NCBI RefSeq assembly: GCF_011045025.1
Contig: NZ_JAAKZX010000002.1
Coordinates: forward strand, 62,001 to 126,000
Length of the DNA: 64,000 nt
Direction of reading: 5' to 3'
From: Streptomyces ureilyticus
Lineage (GTDB): Bacteria > Actinomycetota > Actinomycetes > Streptomycetales > Streptomycetaceae
Shown in pieces: positions 57,131 to 64,000 of this stretch. The notes beneath the pieces were generated by a model, which was not told the DNA's origin, made no database searches, and was given only the letters and a program-made list of their open reading frames with translations. The position numbers and the translations under genes are program-made. Every line of letters begins with the position of its first letter. The first letter of the stretch is position 1.

Positions 57131-58420
57131 TCACCTCTGATAGCGCTTGAGTACCAAGTTCCCGTCCTCCACCAGTCGCCCGCGCAGCTCGTCCAGATCG
57201 ATCGCCCCGCTGTAGTACTCCTGTAAGGCGGGCGTCGCGATCTTGTCCTTCCACTCGGGATAGCCGCGTACGGACTGCGCCGGGGCCGAGCGCAGGTGGG
57301 CGGCGAGGGCCGTTCCAGTGGCCCAGTCGTGCTCGGTCGTGTGCAGCGCAGGGTCCTTGAGGGCTTCGGTGCCCGTGGGCAGCATCCAGTCGCCGAGCGC
57401 GAGCCGGACCATGTTCTCGGGCCGCAGCAGGAAGTCGATGAACTCTGCGGCCTGCTCCTTGTTCGGGCTGTCCTCCGCGATGGACAGCGTCTGCGGACTC
57501 ACTCCCTGGGCGAGCCCGTCGGCGCCGGCCGGTGCGGGAAGCACCTGCCAGTCGAAGCCCTTGGGCGCCTGCTGCACGATCTGCTGCCGGTACGAGAAGC
57601 CGAGCGGCACCATCGCGTATCTGCCGCCGAAGAAGCCGGGGAGTGTGTCGGAGCCGCTGCTGCCGAGTGTCGAACTCGACGCGCTGCCATCGGTGTTGAC
57701 CTGATCGTGGATGGTCTCTGGCACCACCTCGTCGGCCTCGCCGAAGCGGATCTTCACCTTGCCGTCCGCGCCTCGGTGGAACAGCTGCCCACCGGTCGAC
57801 AGTGACAGGTTGAGCGTGGCCGAGACGGGCTCCTTGAGCGGCCAGGCCACGCCGTACTTGCCGTCCCCGTCGCTCAGTTCGTCGGTGATCTCCCTGAACT
57901 CACTCCAGTTCCAAGGTCTTTCGGGCGTGGGAATGCGCACGCCGGACTCCTGGAGCCATGTGGCGTTGGCGATCAGGACTCGCGGCTCCTGGAGGAACGG
58001 CACTCCGTAGATCCCCTCCCCGAACGTCGCCGTCTCCCAACTGCGCTGCGGAATATCGGACTTGAGTCGCTCGGGGACGAGGTCGGTCAGATCGGCGAGA
58101 TACCCGCCGTACGCGAAGTCCGCGAGGTCGTCCGAGGCGTCATGGATGATGTCCGGCGCCTCACCGCCCTCGAAGGAGGTGAGCAGCTGGTCGTGGACGC
58201 TCTCCCAAGTTCCCTGTACGTACTCGACCTTGACGCCCGGATGCGTGGCGTTCCACTCCTTCACCAGCTCCTTGTTGGCGTCGACGGACTCCTGCTGCCA
58301 GGCGAGGGACTGGAAGCGGAGGGTGATGCGGCCGTCCTCCGAGCCGCTGTCGTCGCTGGTGCAGCCGCTGATCACCAGGCCCAGCACCACCGCCAGTACC
58401 ACGAGCGATCGCCTGCGCAT
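57131..58420 (-). CDS. Sugar ABC transporter substrate-binding lipoprotein
   Basis: This encodes 429 residues. The lipobox L-V-I-S-G-C puts the lipid on Cys20. It belongs to the MalE/UgpB-like group: [40 protein letters not shown] and [12 protein letters not shown]. Its start overlaps the end of the upstream permease gene (TGATG). It binds a sugar or oligosaccharide outside the cell. No ATPase gene is in this operon, so the shared MsiK-type ATPase is presumably used, as is usual in Streptomyces. Confidence 0.92.
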   Translation of the reverse strand: MRRRSLVVLAVVLGLVISGCTSDDSGSEDGRITLRFQSLAWQQESVDANKELVKEWNATHPGVKVEYVQGTWESVHDQLLTSFEGGEAPDIIHDASDDLADFAYGGYLADLTDLVPERLKSDIPQRSWETATFGEGIYGVPFLQEPRVLIANATWLQESGVRIPTPERPWNWSEFREITDELSDGDGKYGVAWPLKEPVSATLNLSLSTGGQLFHRGADGKVKIRFGEADEVVPETIHDQVNTDGSASSSTLGSSGSDTLPGFFGGRYAMVPLGFSYRQQIVQQAPKGFDWQVLPAPAGADGLAQGVSPQTLSIAEDSPNKEQAAEFIDFLLRPENMVRLALGDWMLPTGTEALKDPALHTTEHDWATGTALAAHLRSAPAQSVRGYPEWKDKIATPALQEYYSGAIDLDELRGRLVEDGNLVLKRYQR

Positions 58421-59253
58421 CAGCTCTTCACCGCCCCGGCGAGCATGCCGCCCGTGATCCGCTTCTGGATGATCGCGAAGACGACCATTGACGGCAGGGT
58501 CGCGAGGAACGCTGCTGCCGCCAGTGGTCCGAGGTCCGCCGCGCCCTCCGCGCCGAGGAAGTGCGTGAGGACGACCGGCAGGGTCTGTTTCTCCGGGGTC
58601 TTGAGCAGGACCAGCGCGAAGAAGAACTCGTTCCACGCGCTGATGAACGCGAACAGTGCCGTGGCCACGATGCCCGGCGCGAGCAGCGGCGCGGTGATCG
58701 AGACCAGGGTCCGTGCCTTCCCCGCGCCGTCCACCGCCGCGGCCTCCTCCAGCTCGGCCGGCACGGCCCGTACGTATCCGACGAGCATCCACAGCGCGAA
58801 CGGCAGCGCCCAGACCACATACACCATGATCAGACCGGGCACGGAGTTGATCAGCCGCAGGTTCTTCAGGACCAGGAACAGCGGGATGATCAGCAGGACG
58901 AACGGGAACGCCTGGCTGACCACGACCCAGCCGGTCGCGGCCTTCGCCAGCCGTGTGCGGTGCCGGGCCATGACGTATGCCATCGGGGTCGCGATCAGTA
59001 CGGCGATCAGCGCCGCGCCTACGGCCGCGACCAGGGAGTTGAGCGCGGCGTCCAGCAGCGGCTGCTCGTCGAAGGCTTGCCGCAAGTTGGCGAGAGTGGG
59101 GTCCTTCGGGATCCAGGTGGGGTGCAGGCTCCCCAGTTCGCGTGCCGGTTTGAAGGCGGTGGAGATCAGCCAGAGGAAGGGGAAGGCGAGGAAGACGAGG
59201 TAGGCGAGGAGGGCGAGGTACTGGCCCGCGCGGGCGCCTTTGCCGGTTTTCAC
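58420..59253 (-). CDS. Sugar ABC permease (MalG-like)
   Basis: This encodes 277 residues with six predicted spans. The EAA loop is E-L-E-E-A-A-A-V-D-G-A-G-K-A-R-T-L-V-S-I-T-A-P-L-L-A-P-G. The N-terminus has A-F-P-F-L-W-L-I-S-T-A-F-K-P, typical of MalG. It starts 4 bases inside the end of the companion permease gene (ATGA overlap) and its stop overlaps the binding protein start. Confidence 0.92.
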   Translation of the reverse strand: MKTGKGARAGQYLALLAYLVFLAFPFLWLISTAFKPARELGSLHPTWIPKDPTLANLRQAFDEQPLLDAALNSLVAAVGAALIAVLIATPMAYVMARHRTRLAKAATGWVVVSQAFPFVLLIIPLFLVLKNLRLINSVPGLIMVYVVWALPFALWMLVGYVRAVPAELEEAAAVDGAGKARTLVSITAPLLAPGIVATALFAFISAWNEFFFALVLLKTPEKQTLPVVLTHFLGAEGAADLGPLAAAAFLATLPSMVVFAIIQKRITGGMLAGAVKS

Positions 59254-60179
59254 GCGTCCTCGCCTCCCCTCAGGCGGCCGACGAGGAAGACGGCGAGGAA
59301 CACCGAGATCACCGCGACCAGCACACAGCCCATCGCCGCCGCGTAGCCGAACTGCCCGTAGCGGAAAGCCTCTTCGTACGCGAACAGCATCGGCAGCCGG
59401 GTGCGTCCGCCCGGACCGCCGCTGGTCAGGACGTACACCAGGGCGAAGGAGTTGAAGTTCCAGATGAAGTTGAGCGCGGTGATGGCGAGTGCGACCGGCT
59501 TGAGGGCGGGCCAGGTGACCGTGCGGAAGCGGCGCCAGGCGCGCGCGCCGTCCATCGCGGCCGCCTCGTGGAGTTCGCGCGGAGTGTTCTGCAGCCCCGC
59601 GAGCAGGGCGACCGTCGTCTGGGGCATACCCGCCCAGACGCCGACGACGATTACCGCGGGCAGGGCCGTGGCGAGACCCGACAGCCAGTCACGCCCATCG
59701 CCCAGGCCCAGGTCGCGGATGGTCTCGTTGAGGATTCCCGCGTCCGCGTTGTAGACGAGCCGCCACATGATGCCCACGACCACCTCGGGCATCGCCCACG
59801 GGATGATCGCGAGGGCGCGCGCCAGCCAGCGCAGTCTCAAGTCCTGGTTGAGCAGAAGCGCGAGGCCGAGCGCGAGCAGGAACTGCGGGACGGTGACCCC
59901 GACCGCCCACAGCAGACCGATCCGGAACGAGTCCCAGAACAGTGTGTCGTGCAGCAGATCCTGGAAGTTGAGCATCCCGATCCACTGCGTGGGCTCGGTC
60001 CGGCCGGACTGCGAGTCGGTGAAGGCCAGCGCGATCCCGTACAGCAGCGGTCCGACGCTGAGGATCAGGATCGGGATCAGCGCGGGCAGCACCAGGAACC
60101 AGGCGCCGTGGTCGACGGGCCGGCCCTTTCGCGGCAGGCGGGGTTTCGCTGCCCGCTGCGTCGCGCTCGCCAATGTCAC
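59250..60179 (-). CDS. Sugar ABC permease (MalF-like)
   Basis: This encodes 309 residues from GTG at 60179, fixed by AAAGGAG 7 bases upstream. It has six spans with the EAA loop E-L-H-E-A-A-A-M-D-G-A-R-A-W-R-R-F-R-T-V-T-W-P-A-L-K-P and a MalF-like periplasmic stretch early (F-T-D-S-Q-S-G-R-T-E-P). It is the first gene of the three-gene sugar import operon. 225 bp separate it from the divergent phosphotransferase. Neither a LacI-type repressor nor a sugar hydrolase is adjacent, so the substrate is unknown. Confidence 0.92.
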   Translation of the reverse strand: MTLASATQRAAKPRLPRKGRPVDHGAWFLVLPALIPILILSVGPLLYGIALAFTDSQSGRTEPTQWIGMLNFQDLLHDTLFWDSFRIGLLWAVGVTVPQFLLALGLALLLNQDLRLRWLARALAIIPWAMPEVVVGIMWRLVYNADAGILNETIRDLGLGDGRDWLSGLATALPAVIVVGVWAGMPQTTVALLAGLQNTPRELHEAAAMDGARAWRRFRTVTWPALKPVALAITALNFIWNFNSFALVYVLTSGGPGGRTRLPMLFAYEEAFRYGQFGYAAAMGCVLVAVISVFLAVFLVGRLRGGEDA

Positions 60180-60404
60180 GGAATCAGCTCCTTTGGGCGG
60201 CTCGTGGGGGTCCGGCCGCCCCGGCGGCCCTGGTCATCGTGCTGGCGGACTGACGTGTCGTCAAGGCAGTGCTCAGGCCCGGGCCAGGGCTCCCACCTGG
60301 GCGAATGCGACACTGGGCGGCGTATGGCGCGATCTCGACGTCGTATACGCGGGCTCGACGCGTACGCGTGTGATGCCGGACTTGGGAATCACGGGAGGCA
60401 AGTG

Positions 60405-61259
60405 ATGGACGAGGCACAGGCGCGGGACGTGCTCGCCGACGCGGGACTCGGGACGAGCGGCGCGGAGCTCCTCGCCCTGGGCGAGAACGCCGTGTTCGCC
60501 GCCGGTGACCTGGTCGTCAAGGTGGGACGCGACGCCGAACTCCTCGACCGGGCGCGGCGGGAGCTGGCCGTCGCGCTCTGGCTCGCACAGGCCGGCGTCC
60601 CCGCGGTACGGGCCGCCGAACCCGAGGCCCGCCTCGTGGCCGGTCACCCGGTGACGGTGTGGCACCGGCTGCCCGCTCCCGTACGCCCCGCCGAGCCCCG
60701 CGATCTCGCCGAACTGCTCCGGACGGTGCACGCCTTGCCCGCCCCCGCCTTCGACCTGCCGCGCCGCGAGCTGCTGGGCGGCGTCGAGCGCTGGCTGCGG
60801 CTCGCGGGCGACGCGATCGACCCGGCGGACGCCGCGTATCTGCGCGAGCGCCGCGACGGCTTCACGACGGCCGCCGCCACGCTCACCCCACGGCTGCCAC
60901 CGGGCCCGATCCACGGCGACGCACTCCCGCGCAACGTCCATGTCGGCCTGGACGGCCCCGTCCTGGTCGACCTCGAGACCTTCTCCGCCGACCTGCGCGA
61001 ACACGACCTGGTAGTCATGGCCCTGTCCCGCGACCGCTACGGACTCCCGGCCGAGGCCTACGACTCCTTCACCGACGCATACGGCTGGGACGTACGCGCC
61101 TGGGACGGTTGCGCCGTACTGCGCGGCGCCCGCGAAACGGCCAGCTGCGCCTGGGTCGCCCAGCACGCGCCGAGCAACCCGAAGGCGTTGGAGGAGTTCG
61201 AGCGCAGGGTGGCTTCGCTGCGGGACGGGGACACGACCGTGCGCTGGTACTCGTTCTAA
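60405..61259 (+). CDS. Aminoglycoside-phosphotransferase-family protein
   Basis: This encodes 284 residues from the ATG with GGGAGG 9 bases upstream; a GTG one codon earlier is possible. The kinase-like fold motifs are L-V-V-K-V-G (ATP-binding Lys), I-H-G-D-A-L-P-R-N-V (catalytic loop, Asp) and L-V-D-L-E-T-F-S (metal-binding Asp). It is similar to choline/homoserine kinase-like APH proteins of Streptomyces. The substrate is unclear. It is divergent from the sugar ABC operon and convergent with a LysR gene. Confidence 0.85.
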   Translation: MDEAQARDVLADAGLGTSGAELLALGENAVFAAGDLVVKVGRDAELLDRARRELAVALWLAQAGVPAVRAAEPEARLVAGHPVTVWHRLPAPVRPAEPRDLAELLRTVHALPAPAFDLPRRELLGGVERWLRLAGDAIDPADAAYLRERRDGFTTAAATLTPRLPPGPIHGDALPRNVHVGLDGPVLVDLETFSADLREHDLVVMALSRDRYGLPAEAYDSFTDAYGWDVRAWDGCAVLRGARETASCAWVAQHAPSNPKALEEFERRVASLRDGDTTVRWYSF

Positions 61260-61273
61260 GGCCCGGCTGAGGT

Positions 61274-62179
61274 TCAGCGGTCCTGGCGTCGGATCACGTC
61301 GGCTACGCGGTTCAGCTCGGTCAGGACCGTGCGGACGGCTTTCCGTGCGATGCGTTCCGGGCGGTAGAGGGCGTCGATGTGGCGCCGGGCCCGTACGCCG
61401 CTGAGTGGCCTGAGGACCAGGTCGGGATGTGGGCGTGTGGTCCAGCGGGGCATCAGGGCGAGGCCTCCTCCTGCGGCGACTGCCTCGGCGACGACGGCGA
61501 ACTCGTTGATGCGGTGGGCGAGATGGAGTCTTTGGCCCGCGGCGGTGGCGATGGCCTCGATGGTGGCCATGAGCGGGAAGCCGTCGTGCACGGTGATCCA
61601 CGGCTGGTCGGCCACATCGCGTGGCACGAGCCGCCGCTTCACCACCAGCGGGTGATCGGCGGGCATGGCCACGTCGAGCGGTTCGCGCAGCAGCGTGGTC
61701 GCGGTCACCGTACGCGGCCACGAGGGCGCGTGCTCGAGACGATGGGCGAGTACGAGGTCGTACTGCCTGGTCAGCGGCGGGAAGTCGGCCTGCGGGACGT
61801 CCTCGTCGGCGAGGGCGAGTTGAGGTCCTCCGGGTGCGGGGAGAGCCCGTAGCAGCAGAGGGAAGAACGCCGAGCCCGCGCTGTGGAAAGCCGCCAGCGA
61901 CACCTCACCGTCCGGCTGGTCGACGAACTCGGCGACGGTGTGCCGCGCCCGCTCCAGTGCCGTCTCCACCTCGATCGCCGCGTCGGCCAGGGCCTGCCCG
62001 GCGTCAGTGAGGACCAGCCGTCGCCCCTGTCGCTCGGTGAGCGGGACGGGCATCGCGCGTTGCAGCAGCCGCAGTTGCTGCGAGATCGCCGAGGGCGTCA
62101 CCAGCAGCGCCTCGGCGACGGCGGTGACGCTGCCCAGTTCCCCGAGCTCCCGCAGGATCCTCAGCTGCCGTTCGTCCAT
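61274..62179 (-). CDS. LysR-family regulator divergent from an EamA transporter
   Basis: This encodes 301 residues. The HTH opens M-D-E-R-Q-L-R-I-L-R-E-L-G-E-L-G-S-V-T-A-V-A-E-A-L-L-V-T-P-S-A-I-S-Q-Q-L-R-L-L-Q-R. The effector domain has V-S-L-A-A-F-H-S-A-G-S-A-F-F-P and V-A-E-A-V-A-A-G-G-G-L-A-L-M-P-R. The start is 81 bp from the GTG of the divergent DMT exporter, its likely target. An AAGC-N9-GCTT repeat lies between them. Confidence 0.9.
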   Translation of the reverse strand: MDERQLRILRELGELGSVTAVAEALLVTPSAISQQLRLLQRAMPVPLTERQGRRLVLTDAGQALADAAIEVETALERARHTVAEFVDQPDGEVSLAAFHSAGSAFFPLLLRALPAPGGPQLALADEDVPQADFPPLTRQYDLVLAHRLEHAPSWPRTVTATTLLREPLDVAMPADHPLVVKRRLVPRDVADQPWITVHDGFPLMATIEAIATAAGQRLHLAHRINEFAVVAEAVAAGGGLALMPRWTTRPHPDLVLRPLSGVRARRHIDALYRPERIARKAVRTVLTELNRVADVIRRQDR

Positions 62180-62194
62180 TGACTCAGTGTAGGG

Positions 62195-62211
62195 AAGCTA
62201 AAGGGTTGCTT
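62195..62211. promoter_or_regulatory. Candidate LysR site between the divergent LysR and EamA genes
   Basis: AAGC (62195-62198) and GCTT (62208-62211) form an inverted repeat with a 9-base spacer in the 80-bp region between the divergent start codons. The arms are short, so this is weaker than the LysR box at 12298. Confidence 0.35.
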
Positions 62212-62259
62212 AAGAAAGTGGCTCTGGGCTTCATAGACCAGGAAAGGCAAGGTGGGCGC

Positions 62260-63297
62260 GTGCCTGATGCCCGCCGTACCGATGCGGTACTTCTCCTTGT
62301 CGCGCTCGTCTGGGGCTCGAGCTATCTCTCCGCCCAGACAGCGGCCGCCGCGCTCCCGGTCCTGGTGGTGCTGTTCGCGCGGTACGCGCTGTCCGCGCTC
62401 GCCTGCCTCGGCCTGGTCGCCGCCGCCCGTCGAGGACCCCAAGGGCGGACCCGTGGGTGGACCCGGGAGGAGATCCGGGCGGGTGTGCCCCTGGGAGTCA
62501 CACAGGCGGCCGTCCTGCTGATCGAGACCTACGGCGTCGCCCACACGAGCGCCGCCAACGCGGGGTTGATCATCAGTCTGACCATCGTGCTCACCCCTCT
62601 CCTGGACCGCTCGGGTCGCCGTGGCGGTCTGCCTCCGGTCTTCTTCGCCGCCGCCGGGGTGTGCGTGCTGGCCGTCGGGCTCCTCATGGCCGGCAACGGG
62701 TTCCACGCACTCCGCCTGGGTGACCTGCTGATGCTCGGCGCCGCGGTGGTGCGGGCGGCGCACGTGGTCCTCGTCGGACGGCTCACCGCGGGCCGGACGA
62801 TACGTCCGCTGCAGCTGACGGCGGTTCAGACCCTGGTCGGCTCGGCCCTGTTCCTGGCGCCCGCCGCCCGCGACCTTCCGGACCTGGCGCACGTCGGCCC
62901 CGCGGCCTGGGCGCAGCTGCTCTATCTCGCCCTGTTCTGCAGCGTGTTCGCGTTCCTCGCGCAGACGTGGGCCGTGCAGCGCACCTCGGCCAGCCGCGCC
63001 AGCCTCCTGCTCGGCACCGAACCCATCTGGGCCGCGGCGGTCGGCATCGGTCTGGCGGGCGAGCACTTCACCGTGCTCACCGGTTTCGGCGCGGCCCTGA
63101 TGGTCGCCGGGACGTACTGGGGGCAGGCCGTCGAACGCGCCCACCGCGCCAAGGACTTCACGAACGCCACGCAACTGGATGCGCCGCATCTGGACGCCAA
63201 GCACCCGAACCCCACGCACCCGAACGTCACCGAAGAGGACCCCGCATGCCCGACAGCCCCGGAAGCACCCACACCCACGAAACCTACGACCGTCTGA
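62260..63297 (+). CDS. EamA/DMT-family transporter
   Basis: The call is 345 residues from GTG at 62260 (upstream AGGAAAGGCAAGG). Ten hydrophobic helices in two EamA halves are evident: L-L-L-V-A-L-V-W-G-S-S-Y at the start of the first, and A-L-F-C-S-V-F-A-F-L-A-Q-T-W-A-V-Q-R-T-S-A-S-R-A in the second. It would export an amino acid or metabolite. The C-terminal ~40 residues (after W-G-Q-A-V-E-R) are a hydrophilic, Pro/Thr-rich tail that overlaps the next gene by 52 bases. Confidence 0.88.
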   Translation: MPDARRTDAVLLLVALVWGSSYLSAQTAAAALPVLVVLFARYALSALACLGLVAAARRGPQGRTRGWTREEIRAGVPLGVTQAAVLLIETYGVAHTSAANAGLIISLTIVLTPLLDRSGRRGGLPPVFFAAAGVCVLAVGLLMAGNGFHALRLGDLLMLGAAVVRAAHVVLVGRLTAGRTIRPLQLTAVQTLVGSALFLAPAARDLPDLAHVGPAAWAQLLYLALFCSVFAFLAQTWAVQRTSASRASLLLGTEPIWAAAVGIGLAGEHFTVLTGFGAALMVAGTYWGQAVERAHRAKDFTNATQLDAPHLDAKHPNPTHPNVTEEDPACPTAPEAPTPTKPTTV

Positions 63298-63800
63298 TCA
63301 CCCTGCTCGACACCTCCTCCCTCGCATACGAACTCATCGACCACGAGCCCGAAGGCACCACCGAAGCCGTCAGCGCACTCCGCGGTCACCCTGTCTCCGA
63401 GGCCGCGAAGTGCATCGTCCTGAGGGTCAAGCTGGACAGGAAGACCACGCGCCACGTCCTCGCGGTCGTCCCCGGAGACCGCCGCGTGGACCTGGACGCC
63501 GTCCGCGCGCTCTACGCCGCCCGCTACGCCGGCTTCAGCGACGCGGCCACCGCCGAGCGCCTTGCCCGTGCCGTGCCCGGCACAGTCCTGCCCTTCAGCT
63601 TCGACCCCGACCTCGAACTCGTCGCCGACCCGGACGTCGTGGCGCAGCCGCGGCTCTACTTCAACGCGGCCCGCCTCGACCGCTCCCTGGTCATCTCCGG
63701 CGAGGACTACGCCCGTGTCGCCGGGCCACGGGTGGAGCGGATCGCGAGTCCTGCACCAGAACAAGCCATCTCTGGTGGCTCGCGTGACAGAAGTGGTTGA
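63246..63800 (+). CDS. YbaK/ProX-like aminoacyl-tRNA deacylase
   Basis: This encodes 184 residues from an ATG with GAAGAGGA 5 bases upstream; the gene overlaps the tail of the transporter gene by 52 bases. YbaK-type features include I-D-H-E-P-E-G-T-T-E-A-V, H-P-V-S-E-A-A-K-C-I-V-L-R-V-K (catalytic-site Lys in A-K-C) and H-V-L-A-V-V-P-G-D-R-R-V-D-L. It should clear mischarged tRNA (for example Cys-tRNA-Pro or Ala-tRNA-Pro). Its last ~15 residues (after I-A-S-P-A-P) differ from the usual family end, and the other frame remains open there (63745-63831), so the C-terminus may be altered. Confidence 0.85.
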   Translation: MPDSPGSTHTHETYDRLITLLDTSSLAYELIDHEPEGTTEAVSALRGHPVSEAAKCIVLRVKLDRKTTRHVLAVVPGDRRVDLDAVRALYAARYAGFSDAATAERLARAVPGTVLPFSFDPDLELVADPDVVAQPRLYFNAARLDRSLVISGEDYARVAGPRVERIASPAPEQAISGGSRDRSG

Positions 63801-63887
63801 AAGGCTGAACGTGGGTCCGGGCGGGGGTTAGCCTCGTCATCCCATGGGGACGAACTGACGTACGCATGAAAGCACTTCGGGGGGTAC

Positions 63888-64000
63888 GTGTCAGGGCAGC
63901 GGCCGGCGCCACCGGACTCACCGACGAACGAGGCTGCCGCACTGCGGGAAACCGGTGCCGTACCTCTGCGGCCCGGCGACCCGGGGCGTGTCGGTCCCTA
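63888..64000 (+). CDS. Start of a probable serine/threonine protein kinase (cut by window end)
   Basis: Only the first 37 codons are present, from GTG with GGGGGG 4 bases upstream. The frame reads a Pro/Ala-rich lead, then A-A-L-R-E-T-G-A-V-P-L-R-P-G-D-P-G-R-V-G-P. The G-D-P-G-R-V-G-P stretch is what typically precedes Y-R-L-L-G-R-L-G-x-G-G-M-G in Streptomyces PknB-type kinases. The catalytic domain would lie beyond the window; the call is an inference from this N-terminal pattern. Confidence 0.5.
   Translation, partial: MSGQRPAPPDSPTNEAAALRETGAVPLRPGDPGRVGP

Overview
The window is chromosomal DNA of a Streptomyces-type actinomycete. The GC content is very high throughout, GTG and TTG starts are common, and the gene families are typical of the genus: an AfsR/SARP regulator, a stand-alone anti-sigma-type ATPase, secreted small proteins, a subtilisin-like protease, a macrolide glycosyltransferase and an actinobacterial sirA-cysHCDN sulfate assimilation operon. 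The species cannot be named from the sequence alone. I see no tRNA, rRNA, CRISPR array or replication origin. The only transposable-element trace is a decayed transposase fragment at 45.8-46.1 kb.

Region by region: 0-3.5 kb holds the tail of an SGNH hydrolase, a small membrane protein, a regulatory ATPase and a TPR-type regulator overlapping an acetyltransferase. 3.6-6.5 kb is a beta-lactamase with a divergent LysR regulator and a cytosolic penicillin-recognising homologue, the same layout as blaL-blaA-blaB of S. cacaoi. 6.5-7.4 kb is a graveyard of broken genes, followed by two small secreted proteins. 8.6-14.1 kb has four small regulator/enzyme modules (GNAT; TetR with an FAD monooxygenase; LysR with an SDR; RidA with HxlR), with palindromic operators between several of the divergent pairs. 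14.2-16.6 kb pairs a homocysteine S-methyltransferase with an amino-acid permease. 16.7-21.7 kb holds an AfsR-like regulator facing a DrrAB-like ABC transporter. 21.8-23.2 kb holds a short threonyl-tRNA synthetase preceded by a threonine-codon leader peptide and a terminator hairpin. 23.3-35.7 kb is mixed accessory and housekeeping material (phosphotransferase, LacI, ComB-like, AraC regulators, YihY, AidB-like, secreted protein).

35.7-45.6 kb is the core of the window: a sulfur assimilation locus. A short leader peptide precedes sirA. Then come two tiny overlapping genes, cysH, cysC, cysD and cysN, a second cysteine-containing leader peptide, a sulfonate-type ABC importer (binding protein, ATPase, permease) and a sirohydrochlorin chelatase. 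Sulfate is activated by CysDN (and CysC), reduced by CysH and SirA, SirA's siroheme depends on the chelatase, and organosulfonates enter through the ABC system.

46-48 kb is visibly poorer in GC and carries two unrecognised exported proteins beside the transposase remnant, so it looks acquired. 48.2-55.8 kb has a ketopantoate reductase-like enzyme, a PIN-domain protein overlapping an XRE/ImmA-type metallopeptidase regulator, an MMPL transporter, an S8 protease and DUF1697. 55.8-60.2 kb has the glycosyltransferase and a three-gene sugar ABC importer. 60.4-64 kb has a phosphotransferase, a LysR/EamA pair, a YbaK-like deacylase and the start of what is probably a Ser/Thr kinase.

The most interesting items are the apparent threonine attenuator in front of the truncated threonyl-tRNA synthetase, the two leader peptides of the sulfur locus, the PIN/XRE-ImmA pair, the tandemly repeated gene tail at 19.8-19.95 kb, and the palindrome inside a probable leaderless promoter of the glycosyltransferase.
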